Numbered from the stretch's first letter, positions 15,762 to 24,890 are shown. The stretch is DNA of 48,983 bases from Chitinophagales bacterium (GCA_015654595.1 JAATGQ010000058.1:1-48983); one strand, 5' to 3'. Notes: generated by a model not told the origin, from the letters alone. Numbers and translations are program-made.

Positions 15762-16346
15762 GTGTTACAAGCCAGCCTTACTGATACCGAGGTCATTGCG
15801 AGAGTCCTGCAGGGCGAGCAGACCCTTTTTGCCGTGCTGGTGGAAAAATATCAGCAATACGTCTTCACGCTCGTTCTCCGGTTCACCGACAACCGCGAAG
15901 ACGCCGAAGAGATCAGCCAGGACGTATTCATAAAAGCCTATCGCGGACTGGCCGACTTTCGAGGCGAAGCCAAATTCAGCACCTGGCTCTACACCATCGT
16001 CCGCACCAGCTGCCTGACCTTTCTGAGAAAACAGCAACCCAATATCACCTCGCTGGATAATGAAAGAACCCATGTCCAACTCGAAAACCACGAATCCAAC
16101 TTTAAAGCCGATACCATTGAAACAAAATCCCGGCATGCCATGGTCAACGAAGCCATCCGCCTGCTGAGCCCCGATGACAGCCAGATCATCACTCTCTTCT
16201 ATAAAGGAGAACAAACACTCGAAGAGATCGGCCGCATCATGGGACTCGACCCCAATACGGTAAAAGTAAAACTACACCGGGCTCGCCGCCGGCTAAAAGA
16301 CAAACTGGAAAAACACTACAGCGAAGAAGTACAAAACCTTCGCTAA
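15762..16346 (+). CDS. ECF-type RNA polymerase sigma factor
   Basis: A sigma-70 family ECF factor of 194 residues. Region 2 spans about 22-90 (YQQYVFTLVLRFTDNREDAEEISQDVFIKAYRGLADFRGEAKFSTWLYTI) and region 4 about 125-180 (LSPDDSQIITLFYKGEQTLEEIGRIMGLDPNTVKVKLHRARRRLKDKL), with the helix-turn-helix at the end. The start is a GTG; no better ATG is available upstream in frame. It is followed after 33 bases by a membrane protein that looks like its anti-sigma partner, so the two probably form a regulatory pair. Target promoters are not evident in this window. Confidence 0.93.
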   Translation: MLQASLTDTEVIARVLQGEQTLFAVLVEKYQQYVFTLVLRFTDNREDAEEISQDVFIKAYRGLADFRGEAKFSTWLYTIVRTSCLTFLRKQQPNITSLDNERTHVQLENHESNFKADTIETKSRHAMVNEAIRLLSPDDSQIITLFYKGEQTLEEIGRIMGLDPNTVKVKLHRARRRLKDKLEKHYSEEVQNLR

Positions 16347-16379
16347 AAATACAAACGGCATCACCATAAAAACACAGAC

Positions 16380-16891
16380 ATGAACACACAACAAGCCATC
16401 GAACAACGCCTGTGGGACTATATCGACGGACTCAGACCCCCGCCGAAACCGCCGCCATCAACAATTTCCTGGCCACCGATCCCATCTGGCAGGAACACTA
16501 CCAACGCCTGCTCAACCTTCACCAGCTATTAAACCAATCGGAACTCGAAATACCTTCCATGCGCTTTACAAAAAACGTAATGGAAGCCATAAGCCATACG
16601 GGCATCGCGCCCGCCACAAAAAACTATATCAATAAAAACGTGATCCGCGGCATCACCGCGTTCCTGGTCAGCATGATCGCAGGCCTCGTCATCTACTTCG
16701 GCATCCAGTTCACCCCGGTCGCCTCCCATTCCTCCAACCTGCAAGTCCCCGACCTCGGCCTCGATAAAATAAACTATACGCATATCTTCAACAACGCTTA
16801 TACCTCCGCCTTCATGCTCATCGCAACCCTGTCCGGCCTCGTCCTATTCGACGCCTGGCTCCGCCGCAAACGCATACTCAATAAAAGCTAA
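16380..16891 (+). CDS. membrane anti-sigma-like protein, frameshifted near the N terminus
   Basis: The ATG at 16380 opens MNTQQAIEQRLWDYIDGL, typical of Bacteroidota anti-sigma partners, but this frame hits a stop near 16530. The continuation, PAETAAINNFLATDPIWQ and onward to 16891, is in the -1 frame. The switch falls in the run of five C at 16437-16441: one more C would restore a single frame. The downstream part has transmembrane helices about GITAFLVSMIAGLVIYFG and SAFMLIATLSGLVLFDAWL. No zinc-finger anti-sigma motif is seen. Options are a sequencing error, a true null allele, or slippage. An alternative GTG start at 16412 would give an intact 159-residue product without the family's N terminus. 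Confidence 0.7.
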
Positions 16892-16983
16892 GAGCCGCCC
16901 GGAGGCAGCTCTTCCCGGCAAGGCAGACTTTGCCGGACATAATGAAAAAAGAGGCCGTATACTTTACTCTTGAGACGGCCTCT
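16891..16983. terminator. triple-hairpin convergent terminator, copy 1
   Basis: Three hairpins lie between converging genes: A, AGAGCCGCC with GGCAGCTCT (16891-16912, one mismatch); B, CCGGCAA with TTGCCGG (16915-16936) followed by ACATAATGAAAAAA; C, AGAGGCCGT with ACGGCCTCT (16950-16983). Hairpin B and its tail closely match 24946-24981. Confidence 0.7.
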
Positions 16984-16989
16984 TATAAC

Positions 16990-19281
16990 TTAATCTTTAA
17001 ACTTCTTCTTCAACTCCATCAACTTCGCCTGAAAAGGATCCAAAGGCGCGGCCTTTCCTCCACCGCCCGACGGCTTCCCGCCGCCCGGCTTACCACCGGG
17101 TCCCCCCGACGATCGCGCACCGCCGCCTGCAGGCTTCGCAGCAGGACTGCCATTCCCCTTCATCGACAAGGAAATTCGCTTACGCGCCGCATCCACTTCC
17201 ATCACCGTCACCATCACCTTCTGCTGCAGCTTCACGACTTCATTCGGATCGGAAACATACGTATTGCTCAACTGGGAAATATGTACAAGCCCGTCCTGCT
17301 TCACGCCAATATCCACAAACACACCAAAAGCAGTGATATTCGTAACGATCCCCGGCACCGTCATCCCCTGCTTCAGATCTTCCATCGTCTTGATCGTCTC
17401 TTCGAATCGGAACTCTTCGATCGGATTACGAGGGTCACGACCCGGCTTCTCCAATTCCTTCAGAATATCATCGATCGTAAACTCTCCAACTGTTTCGGTA
17501 ATATACTTCTTCCTCACTACCTTCTTCCGAAGCTCACCCTGCTGAATCAGATCGGCAACCGAACAATTCAGGTCCGAAGCCATCGCCTGTACCACCGGGT
17601 ACGTTTCAGGATGCACCGCACTATTGTCCAGCGGATTTTCCGCATTGCTGATCCGCAAGAACCCGGCACACTGCTCAAACGTCTTCGGCCCCATCAGGCT
17701 GACCTTTTTCAACTCGTCACGACTCTTGAAAGCGCCATTCTTTGCGCGATATTCCACGATGTTCCGGGCCAGCGTAGCGCTAAGACCCGATACGTAAGTC
17801 AACAAATGCTTGCTGGCCGTATTCAGATCCACACCGACGTGGTTTACACAGCTGACCACGATCCGGTCCAGTTCGTCCTTTAACTTTGTTTGATTCACGT
17901 CATGCTGATACTGCCCCACGCCAATCGACTTGGGGTCGATCTTCACCAGCTCGCTCAACGGGTCCAGCAGTCTGCGCCCGATGCTCACCGCACCGCGGAC
18001 TGTAACATCCTGGTCAGGGAACTCTTCACGCGCCACCTCCGATGCGGAATAAATGGAAGCGCCGCTCTCATTGACCATAAACACACTGACGTGCTTGCCA
18101 AAATCGATCCCGCGCACCAACTGCTCGGTCTCGCGGCCCGCCGTTCCATTCCCGACGCCGATCGCTTCGATATCGTACTTCTGTACAAGATGCTTCAGCT
18201 CCGAAATACTCTTTGCCGTCTCATGCTGCGGCGGATGCGGGTAGATCGTACTGTTATGGATAAAATTTCCCTGTGCATCCAGGCAGACCACCTTACAGCC
18301 GGTACGGAACCCGGGGTCTAAGGCCAACACCCGCTTGGAACCCAGCGGAGAAGCCAGCAGCAGCTGACGCAGATTCTCTGCAAAAACCCGGATAGCTTCC
18401 TCATCCGCCTTGTTCTTGCTGAGCAGGCGGAATTCGTTCTCGATAGAAGACTTCAGCAAACGGTCAAAGCTGTCTTCGATCGCCTTCTTCACCTCCGCCG
18501 CCGCAGGCGAACTGCCCTTTATAAAGATACGATCGAGGTCGTCGACCGCCGTTTGTTTGTCTACATTCAGATCCATGATCAGATAGCCTTCCTTCTCCCC
18601 GCGGCGGATCGCCATGATCCGATGCGAAGGACAAGCAGCCAGCGATTCGTTGAATTCGAAATAATCCCGGTACTTCTGCGCCTCTTCCTCATCCTTCTTG
18701 CTCGCCAGTACCTTGGAACTCAGCACTGCCGTTTCGGTAAACAACTGGCGTACCTTATTTCTGGCCTGCTCATTCTCGGATACCCACTCGGCAATGATAT
18801 CCCTTGCACCCTGTAAGGCCTCCTTAGTATCCTTTACCTGCTCATTGATGAACTTTGCCGCCTCTTCCGACGGATCACCAGCCCCCTGGTCGAACAAGAA
18901 CTTCGCCAGCGGCTCCAGCCCCTTCTCGATAGCCGTAGTGGCCCTTGTCTTACGCTTGGGCTTATAAGGAAGATAAATATCTTCCAATACCGTCGCATCG
19001 TAACAGTCTTCGATACGCTGCTTCAACTCAGGCGTCAGCTTCCCAATCCCTTCTATCGTCTTGAGCACCGTTTCCTTCCGCTTGTCCAGCTCGGTAAAAT
19101 ACTTGATCTGCTCAACGACATCGTTGATCTGCACTTCATCCATATTTCCCGTTGCCTCCTTTCGATAACGGGCCATGAACGGGATCGTGGCTCCATCGGC
19201 CTGCAGATCATAAATACTATTGACCTGCTTTAAACTAAAGCTTAGCTTTTCGGCTATCTTCTGAATATAAACTTGTTCCAT
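16990..19281 (-). CDS. tex: Tex-family S1 RNA-binding protein
   Basis: Tex is a cytoplasmic nucleic-acid-binding protein linked to transcription and RNA decay. With ATG 19281 it is 763 residues. In order: N-terminal helical Tex domain (MEQVYIQKIAEKLSFSLKQV, ATIPFMARYRKEATGNMDEVQI), a YqgF/RuvC-like domain (VLALDPGFRTGCKVVCLD), a helix-hairpin-helix part (NTASKHLLTYVSGLSATLARNIVEYR), an S1 domain (MTVPGIVTNITAFGVFVDIGVKQDGLVHISQLS), and a Gly-rich basic tail. Upstream in-frame codons to 19515 encode an Arg-rich stretch unlike the family and are not included. TACATTTG (19324-19317) is a fitting -7 box 36 bases before the start. Confidence 0.95.
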   Translation of the reverse strand: MEQVYIQKIAEKLSFSLKQVNSIYDLQADGATIPFMARYRKEATGNMDEVQINDVVEQIKYFTELDKRKETVLKTIEGIGKLTPELKQRIEDCYDATVLEDIYLPYKPKRKTRATTAIEKGLEPLAKFLFDQGAGDPSEEAAKFINEQVKDTKEALQGARDIIAEWVSENEQARNKVRQLFTETAVLSSKVLASKKDEEEAQKYRDYFEFNESLAACPSHRIMAIRRGEKEGYLIMDLNVDKQTAVDDLDRIFIKGSSPAAAEVKKAIEDSFDRLLKSSIENEFRLLSKNKADEEAIRVFAENLRQLLLASPLGSKRVLALDPGFRTGCKVVCLDAQGNFIHNSTIYPHPPQHETAKSISELKHLVQKYDIEAIGVGNGTAGRETEQLVRGIDFGKHVSVFMVNESGASIYSASEVAREEFPDQDVTVRGAVSIGRRLLDPLSELVKIDPKSIGVGQYQHDVNQTKLKDELDRIVVSCVNHVGVDLNTASKHLLTYVSGLSATLARNIVEYRAKNGAFKSRDELKKVSLMGPKTFEQCAGFLRISNAENPLDNSAVHPETYPVVQAMASDLNCSVADLIQQGELRKKVVRKKYITETVGEFTIDDILKELEKPGRDPRNPIEEFRFEETIKTMEDLKQGMTVPGIVTNITAFGVFVDIGVKQDGLVHISQLSNTYVSDPNEVVKLQQKVMVTVMEVDAARKRISLSMKGNGSPAAKPAGGGARSSGGPGGKPGGGKPSGGGGKAAPLDPFQAKLMELKKKFKD

Positions 19282-19316
19282 AGCTATATCGGCTCCCCTT
19301 TTTTCAGACGGGGCAG

Positions 19317-19324
19317 CAAATGTA
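19317..19324 (-). promoter_or_regulatory. probable -7 promoter box of tex
   Basis: TACATTTG on the - strand fits TAnnTTTG exactly, about 36 bases before the tex start. No convincing -33 element is seen. The remaining divergent region to cbs (to 19553) is C-rich and otherwise featureless. Confidence 0.45.
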
Positions 19325-19553
19325 AAGTAAGGATAGCAAGAAAAAAGTTTTTTTATCCCCCTCTTCACTCCCGTTAACAAACAGCCCTTACTGGCCCGTA
19401 ATATGCCCCCATCAACTCGAAGACGCCTCGATTCCATCCGCCATCCGGTCCGAAAAGCCCCTTTCCCCACAGGCGTCAGTTTCCTCTTTCGACCACCCCG
19501 AAATCCCTGCTCCATCTCCCGCTTTCCGCCCGGAAATACCTTACTTTTGTAGC

Positions 19554-20915
19554 ATGAAAATCAGGAATAACATCCTCGAAACAATCGGGAATACCCCCCT
19601 CGTCCGGCTCAACCGCCTGACCCGGGAACTTCCCTGCACCGTGCTTGCCAAAGTAGAATACTTCAATCCCGGCAACTCCATAAAAGACCGCATGGCCCTG
19701 AAAATGGTCGAAGTCGCCGAACAGGAAGGCAAACTCAAACCCGGCGGCACCATTATCGAATGCACCTCCGGCAATACCGGGATGGGCCTCGCCCTCGCCG
19801 CAGTTGTCAAAGGCTACAAATGTATCTTCACTACCACCGATAAGCAGTCCAAGGAAAAAATAGACATCCTCAAAGCCCTCGGCGCAGAAGTCATCGTCTG
19901 CCCCACCAACGTAGAACCGGAAGACCCGCGCTCCTATTACTCGATCGCGCGGCGGCTTGCAAAAGAAATACCTAATTCGTTCCATTCCAACCAATACGAT
20001 AACCTGGCCAACCGCCTCGCTCACTACGAAAGCACAGGCCCCGAGATCTGGGATCAGACAGATGGAAAGATCACCCACCTCGTCGTAGCCACGGGGACCG
20101 GCGGCACCGTCACCGGCGCCGCGATGTATCTCAAGGAAAAAAATCCCGCCATACAGGTCTGGGCCATGGACCCCTATGGCTCCCTGCTCACAAAATATTT
20201 CCGGACAGGCGAAATAGACATGAACGAAGTTCATCCCTACATCAGCGAAGGTATCGGCGAAGACTTCGTTCCCCAGAACTACGACATGAAATATGTCGAC
20301 GCCTTCGAACAGGTCACGGATAAAGACGCCGCACTCATGGCCCGCCGCATCGCCCGCGAGGAAGGACTATTCTGCGGCTATAGCGCCGGCACCGCCGTAC
20401 AAGGCCTGATGCAGCTGAAGGACAAGCTGAAAAAAGACGACGTCGTCGTCGTCATCCTGCACGACCACGGCAGCCGCTACGTTGGTAAAGTATACAATGA
20501 CCAATGGATGATGGAAAGAGGCTTTCTCGATGTGAAGACATTCAAAGACATCGTCGCCGGCCGCGGCGCAAAACGCATCATAACCGCCACCCCCGACAAT
20601 ACCGTCGCCGAAGCATTCGAGCTGATGCAGAAATACCATATCGACAACCTCCCCATCCTCGAAGACGGAGAAATGATCGGTGCTGTCAGCGAAACCGGTC
20701 TCTTCAACCACATGATGCACAACGGAGCCGATATCAAAAACAAACAAATAGCAGAAGTACTCGAAAAACCCTACCCCGTCGTCTCCTTCGACACCCCGCT
20801 GGAAAGACTAAGCTCGCTGATCACCAGGGAAAACGGCGCCGTGATGGGTAAGGACGATAGCGGAAACTACCATATCGTCACCAAATACGATCTTATTCAA
20901 GCCCTCGGCGCTTAA
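19554..20915 (+). CDS. cystathionine beta-synthase-like PLP enzyme with CBS domains
   Basis: A fold-type II PLP enzyme of 453 residues. The catalytic half (about 1-320) has NPGNSIKDRMALKM with the Schiff-base K44, TSGNTGMGLALAA for the cofactor phosphate, TGTGGTVTGAAMYLKE and CGYSAGTAVQG. Residues about 335-453 form a pair of CBS domains (TPDNTVAEAFELMQKYHIDNLPILEDGEMIGAVSE and PVVSFDTPLERLSSLITRENGAVMGKDDSGNYHIVTKYDLIQAL), the arrangement of cystathionine beta-synthase, where the module can be regulatory. It probably condenses serine (or an activated serine) with homocysteine; a cysteine synthase role cannot be excluded. It ends before a terminator at 20943. Confidence 0.92.
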   Translation: MKIRNNILETIGNTPLVRLNRLTRELPCTVLAKVEYFNPGNSIKDRMALKMVEVAEQEGKLKPGGTIIECTSGNTGMGLALAAVVKGYKCIFTTTDKQSKEKIDILKALGAEVIVCPTNVEPEDPRSYYSIARRLAKEIPNSFHSNQYDNLANRLAHYESTGPEIWDQTDGKITHLVVATGTGGTVTGAAMYLKEKNPAIQVWAMDPYGSLLTKYFRTGEIDMNEVHPYISEGIGEDFVPQNYDMKYVDAFEQVTDKDAALMARRIAREEGLFCGYSAGTAVQGLMQLKDKLKKDDVVVVILHDHGSRYVGKVYNDQWMMERGFLDVKTFKDIVAGRGAKRIITATPDNTVAEAFELMQKYHIDNLPILEDGEMIGAVSETGLFNHMMHNGADIKNKQIAEVLEKPYPVVSFDTPLERLSSLITRENGAVMGKDDSGNYHIVTKYDLIQALGA

Positions 20916-20942
20916 ATACATACCCGCAAAAGTCTTGTAAAG

Positions 20943-20977
20943 GCCCGCTGATCCAGATGATCATGCGGGCTTTGGTT
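20943..20977 (+). terminator. terminator after the cystathionine beta-synthase gene
   Basis: GCCCGCTGATC pairs with GATCA(T)GCGGGC around a CAGAT loop (20943-20970, one bulge), followed by TTTGGTTTTA. Confidence 0.75.
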
Positions 20978-21471
20978 TTAATTAGTAAAAATACGATGCC
21001 GTATAACCGGAGAAATCCGAAGACACCAGTAAATGCTGAAACCGATAAATTCAGCATTTCTTCTATTGATTAGAAGGCTTTAACAAATTAATTTTGATAT
21101 AGAAGTTGATTGATAACATCAATCACCCAGTATCCCGAAAAACTAACTCGTTTCTAAATCCTGATATCCGTAAAGACCAGAACTCAATTCCTAAGAAATT
21201 CCATTGCAAGATCCAATATCAGTCAACTTCTTTTTTCTAAAAACTAACTGATCCTGTAATACCGGCGCTAACGAACTATTGCTCTTTTCGACTAAACTCA
21301 TTGTCAAATCCAACGTCCGAAAACCACAAAAAGCAGTCCGATCCTTGGAACAACTGTAAACTGCTTTCACCGCCTGAACCCCTCCTGCTAAAAGGCTGAT
21401 TAGTATGCAAAATTTAGCAGGAGGCCTTCATCGGTAATCTCCGCAGCCAAAAAACCCCGACCTTTGGGGCT
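20978..21471 (+). other. AT-rich, hairpin-containing 494-base region before the kinase-like gene
   Basis: No gene, tRNA or known RNA family is recognised. The base composition is visibly AT-richer than the flanks. It holds a candidate promoter (TTG at 21066-21068, 20 bases, TAATTTTG at 21089-21096) and hairpins AATGCTGAA/TTCAGCATT (21034-21058), TGATTGAT-AAC-ATCAATCA (about 21108-21126), AAAGCAGT/ACTGCTTT (about 21330-21367) and ACCCCG/GGGGCT just before the next start. AAAAACTAACT occurs twice (about 21138 and 21239). It may be a long 5' leader or carry a small RNA. Confidence 0.4.
21066..21096 (+). promoter_or_regulatory. candidate promoter with a long leader
   Basis: TTG (21066-21068), 20 bases, then TAATTTTG (21089-21096), fitting the phylum pattern. 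If used, it gives a leader of about 370 bases to the ATG at 21472, starting next to the TGATTGAT hairpin. Confidence 0.45.
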
Positions 21472-22554
21472 ATGTCCAGCGATCAGAACAAACCTTCCCG
21501 GAGAAAGTCCATCTTCCCCATCTCGGAATCCTTCCGCAGCTACCTTAAACACCATGGCCGCGAAGTCCGCCTCCCCGTCACCTATCGCGACCTGCTCACC
21601 GGCATCAACTGGACCATCCCCCTTCGCGACAAGAACAACCAGGACACCCTCTGGGAAACCGCAGGCTACGACATGCGCCACTGGGACTTTATACGCGAAG
21701 GTCTCATCCAGATGTACGCCATCCTGAAAACGGAAGGCGACCTCAGCTATACCAAACACCTCGACGTAGCCCGGATAGACTTCTGCAGCTTCGCCAACTC
21801 CACTCCCTTCCGCATCAGGATAGTCAACAAGTTCAACGATAACTACGACCACTACTATATCAAACAGGCCGACGCCTCCCGCATCTATGGACTCGAGCTG
21901 GAACACCTGCTCTCCCCAAACCGCATCACCTATTTCACCTTTCAGCATACACTGGTCGAAGAACATATCCCCGGCATTCCCGGCGATATCTTTATAAAAA
22001 ACTTCCTCGACGACCCGACCACAAACAAGATCCGCCTCGCCAAAGAGTTTGTCAAATTCAACGAACGCAGCTTTGTCCGCCTTCTCGGCGACATGCGCTC
22101 CTATAACTTCGTCGTCAATATCATCCAGGATATAGAAGACTACCAATACCGGATCCGCGCCATCGACTTCGATCAGCAATCCTATGAAGGACGGAAAAAC
22201 CTGTACATTCCTCAATTCTTCAAAGAGAACAAAGCCTTCGTAGATCTCTGCCTCCAACACCTCAACAAAGATTCCATCGAACAATACCAGACCGAAGAAC
22301 GCACCATGATGGCCTTCCGCGTCGCCTCCTCCCGGTTCCGGCTGATGGAACTACTCAACATCATGTCTTTCGATCACGACCTTTCCAGCCCGGAAAAACT
22401 ACACCAGCTAAGGACCGAACTGGCCGAATACTTCAAAAACCCAGCCTTCTTCAAATGCCGCTCGATGGGTCAGCTGGTAAAAAGACAGCTGAAACAAACC
22501 CTCCAGAAGAACCTGGCCCTGCTCCAAAAAAACCTCAGCAAATTCGAAGATTAG
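21472..22554 (+). CDS. unknown protein with protein-kinase-like motifs
   Basis: A 360-residue cytoplasmic protein I do not recognise by name. Its middle reads like a kinase fold in the right order: Lys in HYYIKQADA (K131), Glu in LELEHLL (E142 or E144), a hinge-like TLVEEHIPG (160-168), a catalytic-loop-like LGDMRSYNFVV with D207 and N212 five residues apart, and IDFDQQ (231-236) in the DFG position. A glycine loop is not obvious. The first 110 residues and the helical last 110 residues (ending in LKQTLQKNLALLQKNL) match nothing I know. It is 52 bases upstream of the class II aldolase gene. The kinase reading is inference from motifs. Confidence 0.75.
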   Translation: MSSDQNKPSRRKSIFPISESFRSYLKHHGREVRLPVTYRDLLTGINWTIPLRDKNNQDTLWETAGYDMRHWDFIREGLIQMYAILKTEGDLSYTKHLDVARIDFCSFANSTPFRIRIVNKFNDNYDHYYIKQADASRIYGLELEHLLSPNRITYFTFQHTLVEEHIPGIPGDIFIKNFLDDPTTNKIRLAKEFVKFNERSFVRLLGDMRSYNFVVNIIQDIEDYQYRIRAIDFDQQSYEGRKNLYIPQFFKENKAFVDLCLQHLNKDSIEQYQTEERTMMAFRVASSRFRLMELLNIMSFDHDLSSPEKLHQLRTELAEYFKNPAFFKCRSMGQLVKRQLKQTLQKNLALLQKNLSKFED

Positions 22555-22606
22555 CCAGCATTTTAGCCTTGCATGCCTTATATTCGCGGCCTCAAAGCAA
22601 GGAAAC

Positions 22607-23674
22607 ATGAAAAAATACAAAGCCGGAGTGCTATTTGGTGAAGAATTGGAAGCCTTGTACAAGGACGCCAAAGACAACCAGTTCGCTTTACCCGCAGTCA
22701 ACACGATCGGGACCAATACCATAAACGCAGTCCTCGAGACCGCCGCTAAAGTGAATTCGCCCGTTATCATTCAATTTTCCAACGGCGGCGCACAGTTCAT
22801 CGCCGGCAAAGGAATGCCCAATGATCAGCTCCAGGCAAACATCTCCGGCGGTATATCCGGCGCCCTGCATATCCACAACGTAGCAAAATACTACGGCGTT
22901 CCCGTCGTTCTGCATACCGACCACGCAGCCAAAAAATGGCTCCCATGGGTCAGCGGCCTGATCGACGCCGGCGAACAATTCCACAAGGAAAAAGGACAAC
23001 CCCTGTTCAGCAGCCATATGCTCGACCTGTCCGAAGAACCTATCGAAGAAAACATTCATACGTCTGTCGAATTCTTCAAACGCATGGCCCCCCTCGGAAT
23101 GGCCATCGAAATCGAACTCGGCGTTACCGGCGGTGAAGAAGACGGCGTCGACAACAGCGGCGTTGAAAACCACAAACTCTACACACAACCGGAAGACGTA
23201 GCTTACGCCTACACAGAACTTGGCAAGGTCGGCCGCCTCTTCAGCGTAGCCGCTGCCTTTGGCAACGTCCACGGCGTATACAGCCCCGGCAATGTAGAAC
23301 TGCGCCCCATCATCCTGCACAATAGCCAGGAATATATCCAGAAGAAACTCGGAACCGGCCCCAAGCCCGTCTACTTCGTCTTCCACGGCGGCAGCGGCAG
23401 CCCCCAAAACCAGATCCGCGAAGCGATCAGCTACGGCGCGATAAAAATGAATATCGACACCGATCTTCAATGGGCATTCTGGGAAGGTATCCAGCAGTAC
23501 TACGTAAAAAATGAGCCTTATCTGCAAGGCCAGCTCGGCAACCCCGAAGGTCCCGCCAAGCCCAATAAAAAATACTACGACCCTCGCGTTTGGCTCCGGA
23601 AAGGCGAAGAGTCCTTCGCCAAACGTCTCGAAGTAGCATTCGAAGACCTCAACTGTATCAACCGTAACGCATAA
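22607..23674 (+). CDS. fbaA: class II fructose-bisphosphate aldolase
   Basis: A zinc-dependent aldolase of 355 residues, interconverting fructose-1,6-bisphosphate with DHAP and glyceraldehyde-3-phosphate. Diagnostic blocks are LPAVNTIGTNTINAVLETAA, HIHNVAKYYGVPVVLHTDHAAKKWLPW with the catalytic Asp and a zinc His, EIELGVTGGEEDGVDNSG, AFGNVHGVY with a zinc His, VFHGGSGSP with another, and GAIKMNIDTDLQWAF. It is the FbaA type in length and layout. It lies after the kinase-like gene and before a terminator at 23721; the unrelated class I aldolase follows. Confidence 0.97.
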   Translation: MKKYKAGVLFGEELEALYKDAKDNQFALPAVNTIGTNTINAVLETAAKVNSPVIIQFSNGGAQFIAGKGMPNDQLQANISGGISGALHIHNVAKYYGVPVVLHTDHAAKKWLPWVSGLIDAGEQFHKEKGQPLFSSHMLDLSEEPIEENIHTSVEFFKRMAPLGMAIEIELGVTGGEEDGVDNSGVENHKLYTQPEDVAYAYTELGKVGRLFSVAAAFGNVHGVYSPGNVELRPIILHNSQEYIQKKLGTGPKPVYFVFHGGSGSPQNQIREAISYGAIKMNIDTDLQWAFWEGIQQYYVKNEPYLQGQLGNPEGPAKPNKKYYDPRVWLRKGEESFAKRLEVAFEDLNCINRNA

Positions 23675-23720
23675 TTTCCCTAGCCGACGGGTTGGGAAAT
23701 AATAAATTGTACATTTTAAG

Positions 23721-23765
23721 GAACCTCTTTCCGGTCTCACCACTGAAAAGAGGTTCTTTTTTTGT
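23721..23765 (+). terminator. terminator after the class II aldolase gene
   Basis: GAACCTCTTT (23721-23730) pairs with AAAGAGGTTC (23747-23756), followed by eight T. It separates the two aldolase genes into different transcripts. Confidence 0.85.
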
Positions 23766-23811
23766 TTTGGACGCAGGTTGGTAACTTGCAGATACAAAAA
23801 ATGCAATCACC

Positions 23812-24876
23812 ATGGCTTCCAAGAAAATATTAGACATCCTAGGAGACAAAGCTTCCTATCTCCTCGATCACAAGCCCGTTCTTGACAAATCGGTACTCAG
23901 CGCCTTCCCTTCCCCGAATCACGTGGAAGAGATCTGGACCAACTCTAACCGACCCAATCCTGTATTAAGAAGCCTCCAAACCCTTATCGGCCACGGCCGT
24001 CTCGCCAATACCGGCTACCTGTCCATCTTTCCCGTAGACCAGGGCATTGAACACAGCGCCGGCGCCTCTTTCGCAGCCAACCCCATGTATTTCGACCCCG
24101 AAAATATCATTAAACTAGCCGTAGAAGCCGGTTGCAACGCCGTAGCCTCCACCTTTGGCGTACTCGGGATCATGAGCCGCAAATACGCTCACCGCATCCC
24201 GTTTATCGTAAAGATCAACCACAACGAATTCCTTAGCCTGCCTAACCGTTATGATCAAACCCTCTTCGGTAAAGTAAAAGACGCCTGGAATATGGGCGCC
24301 GTCGCCGTCGGGGCCACCGTATACTGGGGCAGCCAGGAAAGCGACCGCCAACTGAAGGAAATTGCAGAAGCATTTGAACAGGCACACGAACTCGGCATGG
24401 CAACAGTACTCTGGTGCTATACCCGTAACGCCGGCTTCAAAGTAGACGGCGTCGACTATCATACCTCCGCCGACTTCACCGGCCAGGCCAACCACCTCGG
24501 TGTCACCATCCAGGCCGACATCATCAAACAAAAACTGCCAACCAACAACGGCGGCTACCTGGCCACCAAACACGGCAAAACTTCACCCCTCGTCTATTCT
24601 AAACTCACCCACCCCGATAACCACCCGATCGACCTCACCCGCTATCAGGTGCTCAACTGCTACAGCGGCCGCGTCGGTATGATCAACAGCGGCGGAGAAA
24701 GCAAAGGCGACTCCGATAAACAAGACTCGGTCATCACGGCCGTCGTCAACAAACGCGCCGGCGGTATGGGCCTCATCCTGGGCCGTAAAGCCTTCCAACG
24801 CCCCTTCGCTGACGGTATCGATCTTATCCAAACCATCCAGGACGTCTACCTGGATAAAGATATCACCATCGCATAA
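23812..24876 (+). CDS. fbaB: class I (FbaB/DhnA-type) fructose-bisphosphate aldolase
   Basis: A Schiff-base aldolase of 354 residues, evolutionarily unrelated to the class II enzyme just upstream. Features are [70 protein letters not shown], and a C-terminal [19 protein letters not shown] phosphate-binding part. This is the bacterial class I type of E. coli FbaB, about 350 residues. I have not fixed the Schiff-base Lys. Both enzymes catalyse the same reaction but differ in metal need and often in gluconeogenic use (family knowledge). Confidence 0.95.
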   Translation: MASKKILDILGDKASYLLDHKPVLDKSVLSAFPSPNHVEEIWTNSNRPNPVLRSLQTLIGHGRLANTGYLSIFPVDQGIEHSAGASFAANPMYFDPENIIKLAVEAGCNAVASTFGVLGIMSRKYAHRIPFIVKINHNEFLSLPNRYDQTLFGKVKDAWNMGAVAVGATVYWGSQESDRQLKEIAEAFEQAHELGMATVLWCYTRNAGFKVDGVDYHTSADFTGQANHLGVTIQADIIKQKLPTNNGGYLATKHGKTSPLVYSKLTHPDNHPIDLTRYQVLNCYSGRVGMINSGGESKGDSDKQDSVITAVVNKRAGGMGLILGRKAFQRPFADGIDLIQTIQDVYLDKDITIA

Positions 24877-24890
24877 TGCCATAAAAACCC

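Noticed and set aside
16437..16441. Programmed -1 frameshift site in the anti-sigma-like gene
   Set aside because: The site does not form a proper X XXY YYZ heptamer in frame 0 and I see no clear downstream stimulator; an indel in the C-run is simpler. Kept as an open option only.
20978..21471. tRNA, tmRNA, RNase P RNA, SRP RNA or 6S RNA in the AT-rich gap
   Set aside because: None of the diagnostic conserved stretches of these RNAs is visible.
22688..23806. A 372-codon open frame antisense to the class II aldolase gene, and similar long antisense frames opposite pheA, tex, lpdA and the T9SS gene
   Set aside because: They overlap clearly conserved genes and translate to compositionally odd sequence without motifs; GC-rich codon usage explains the open frames.
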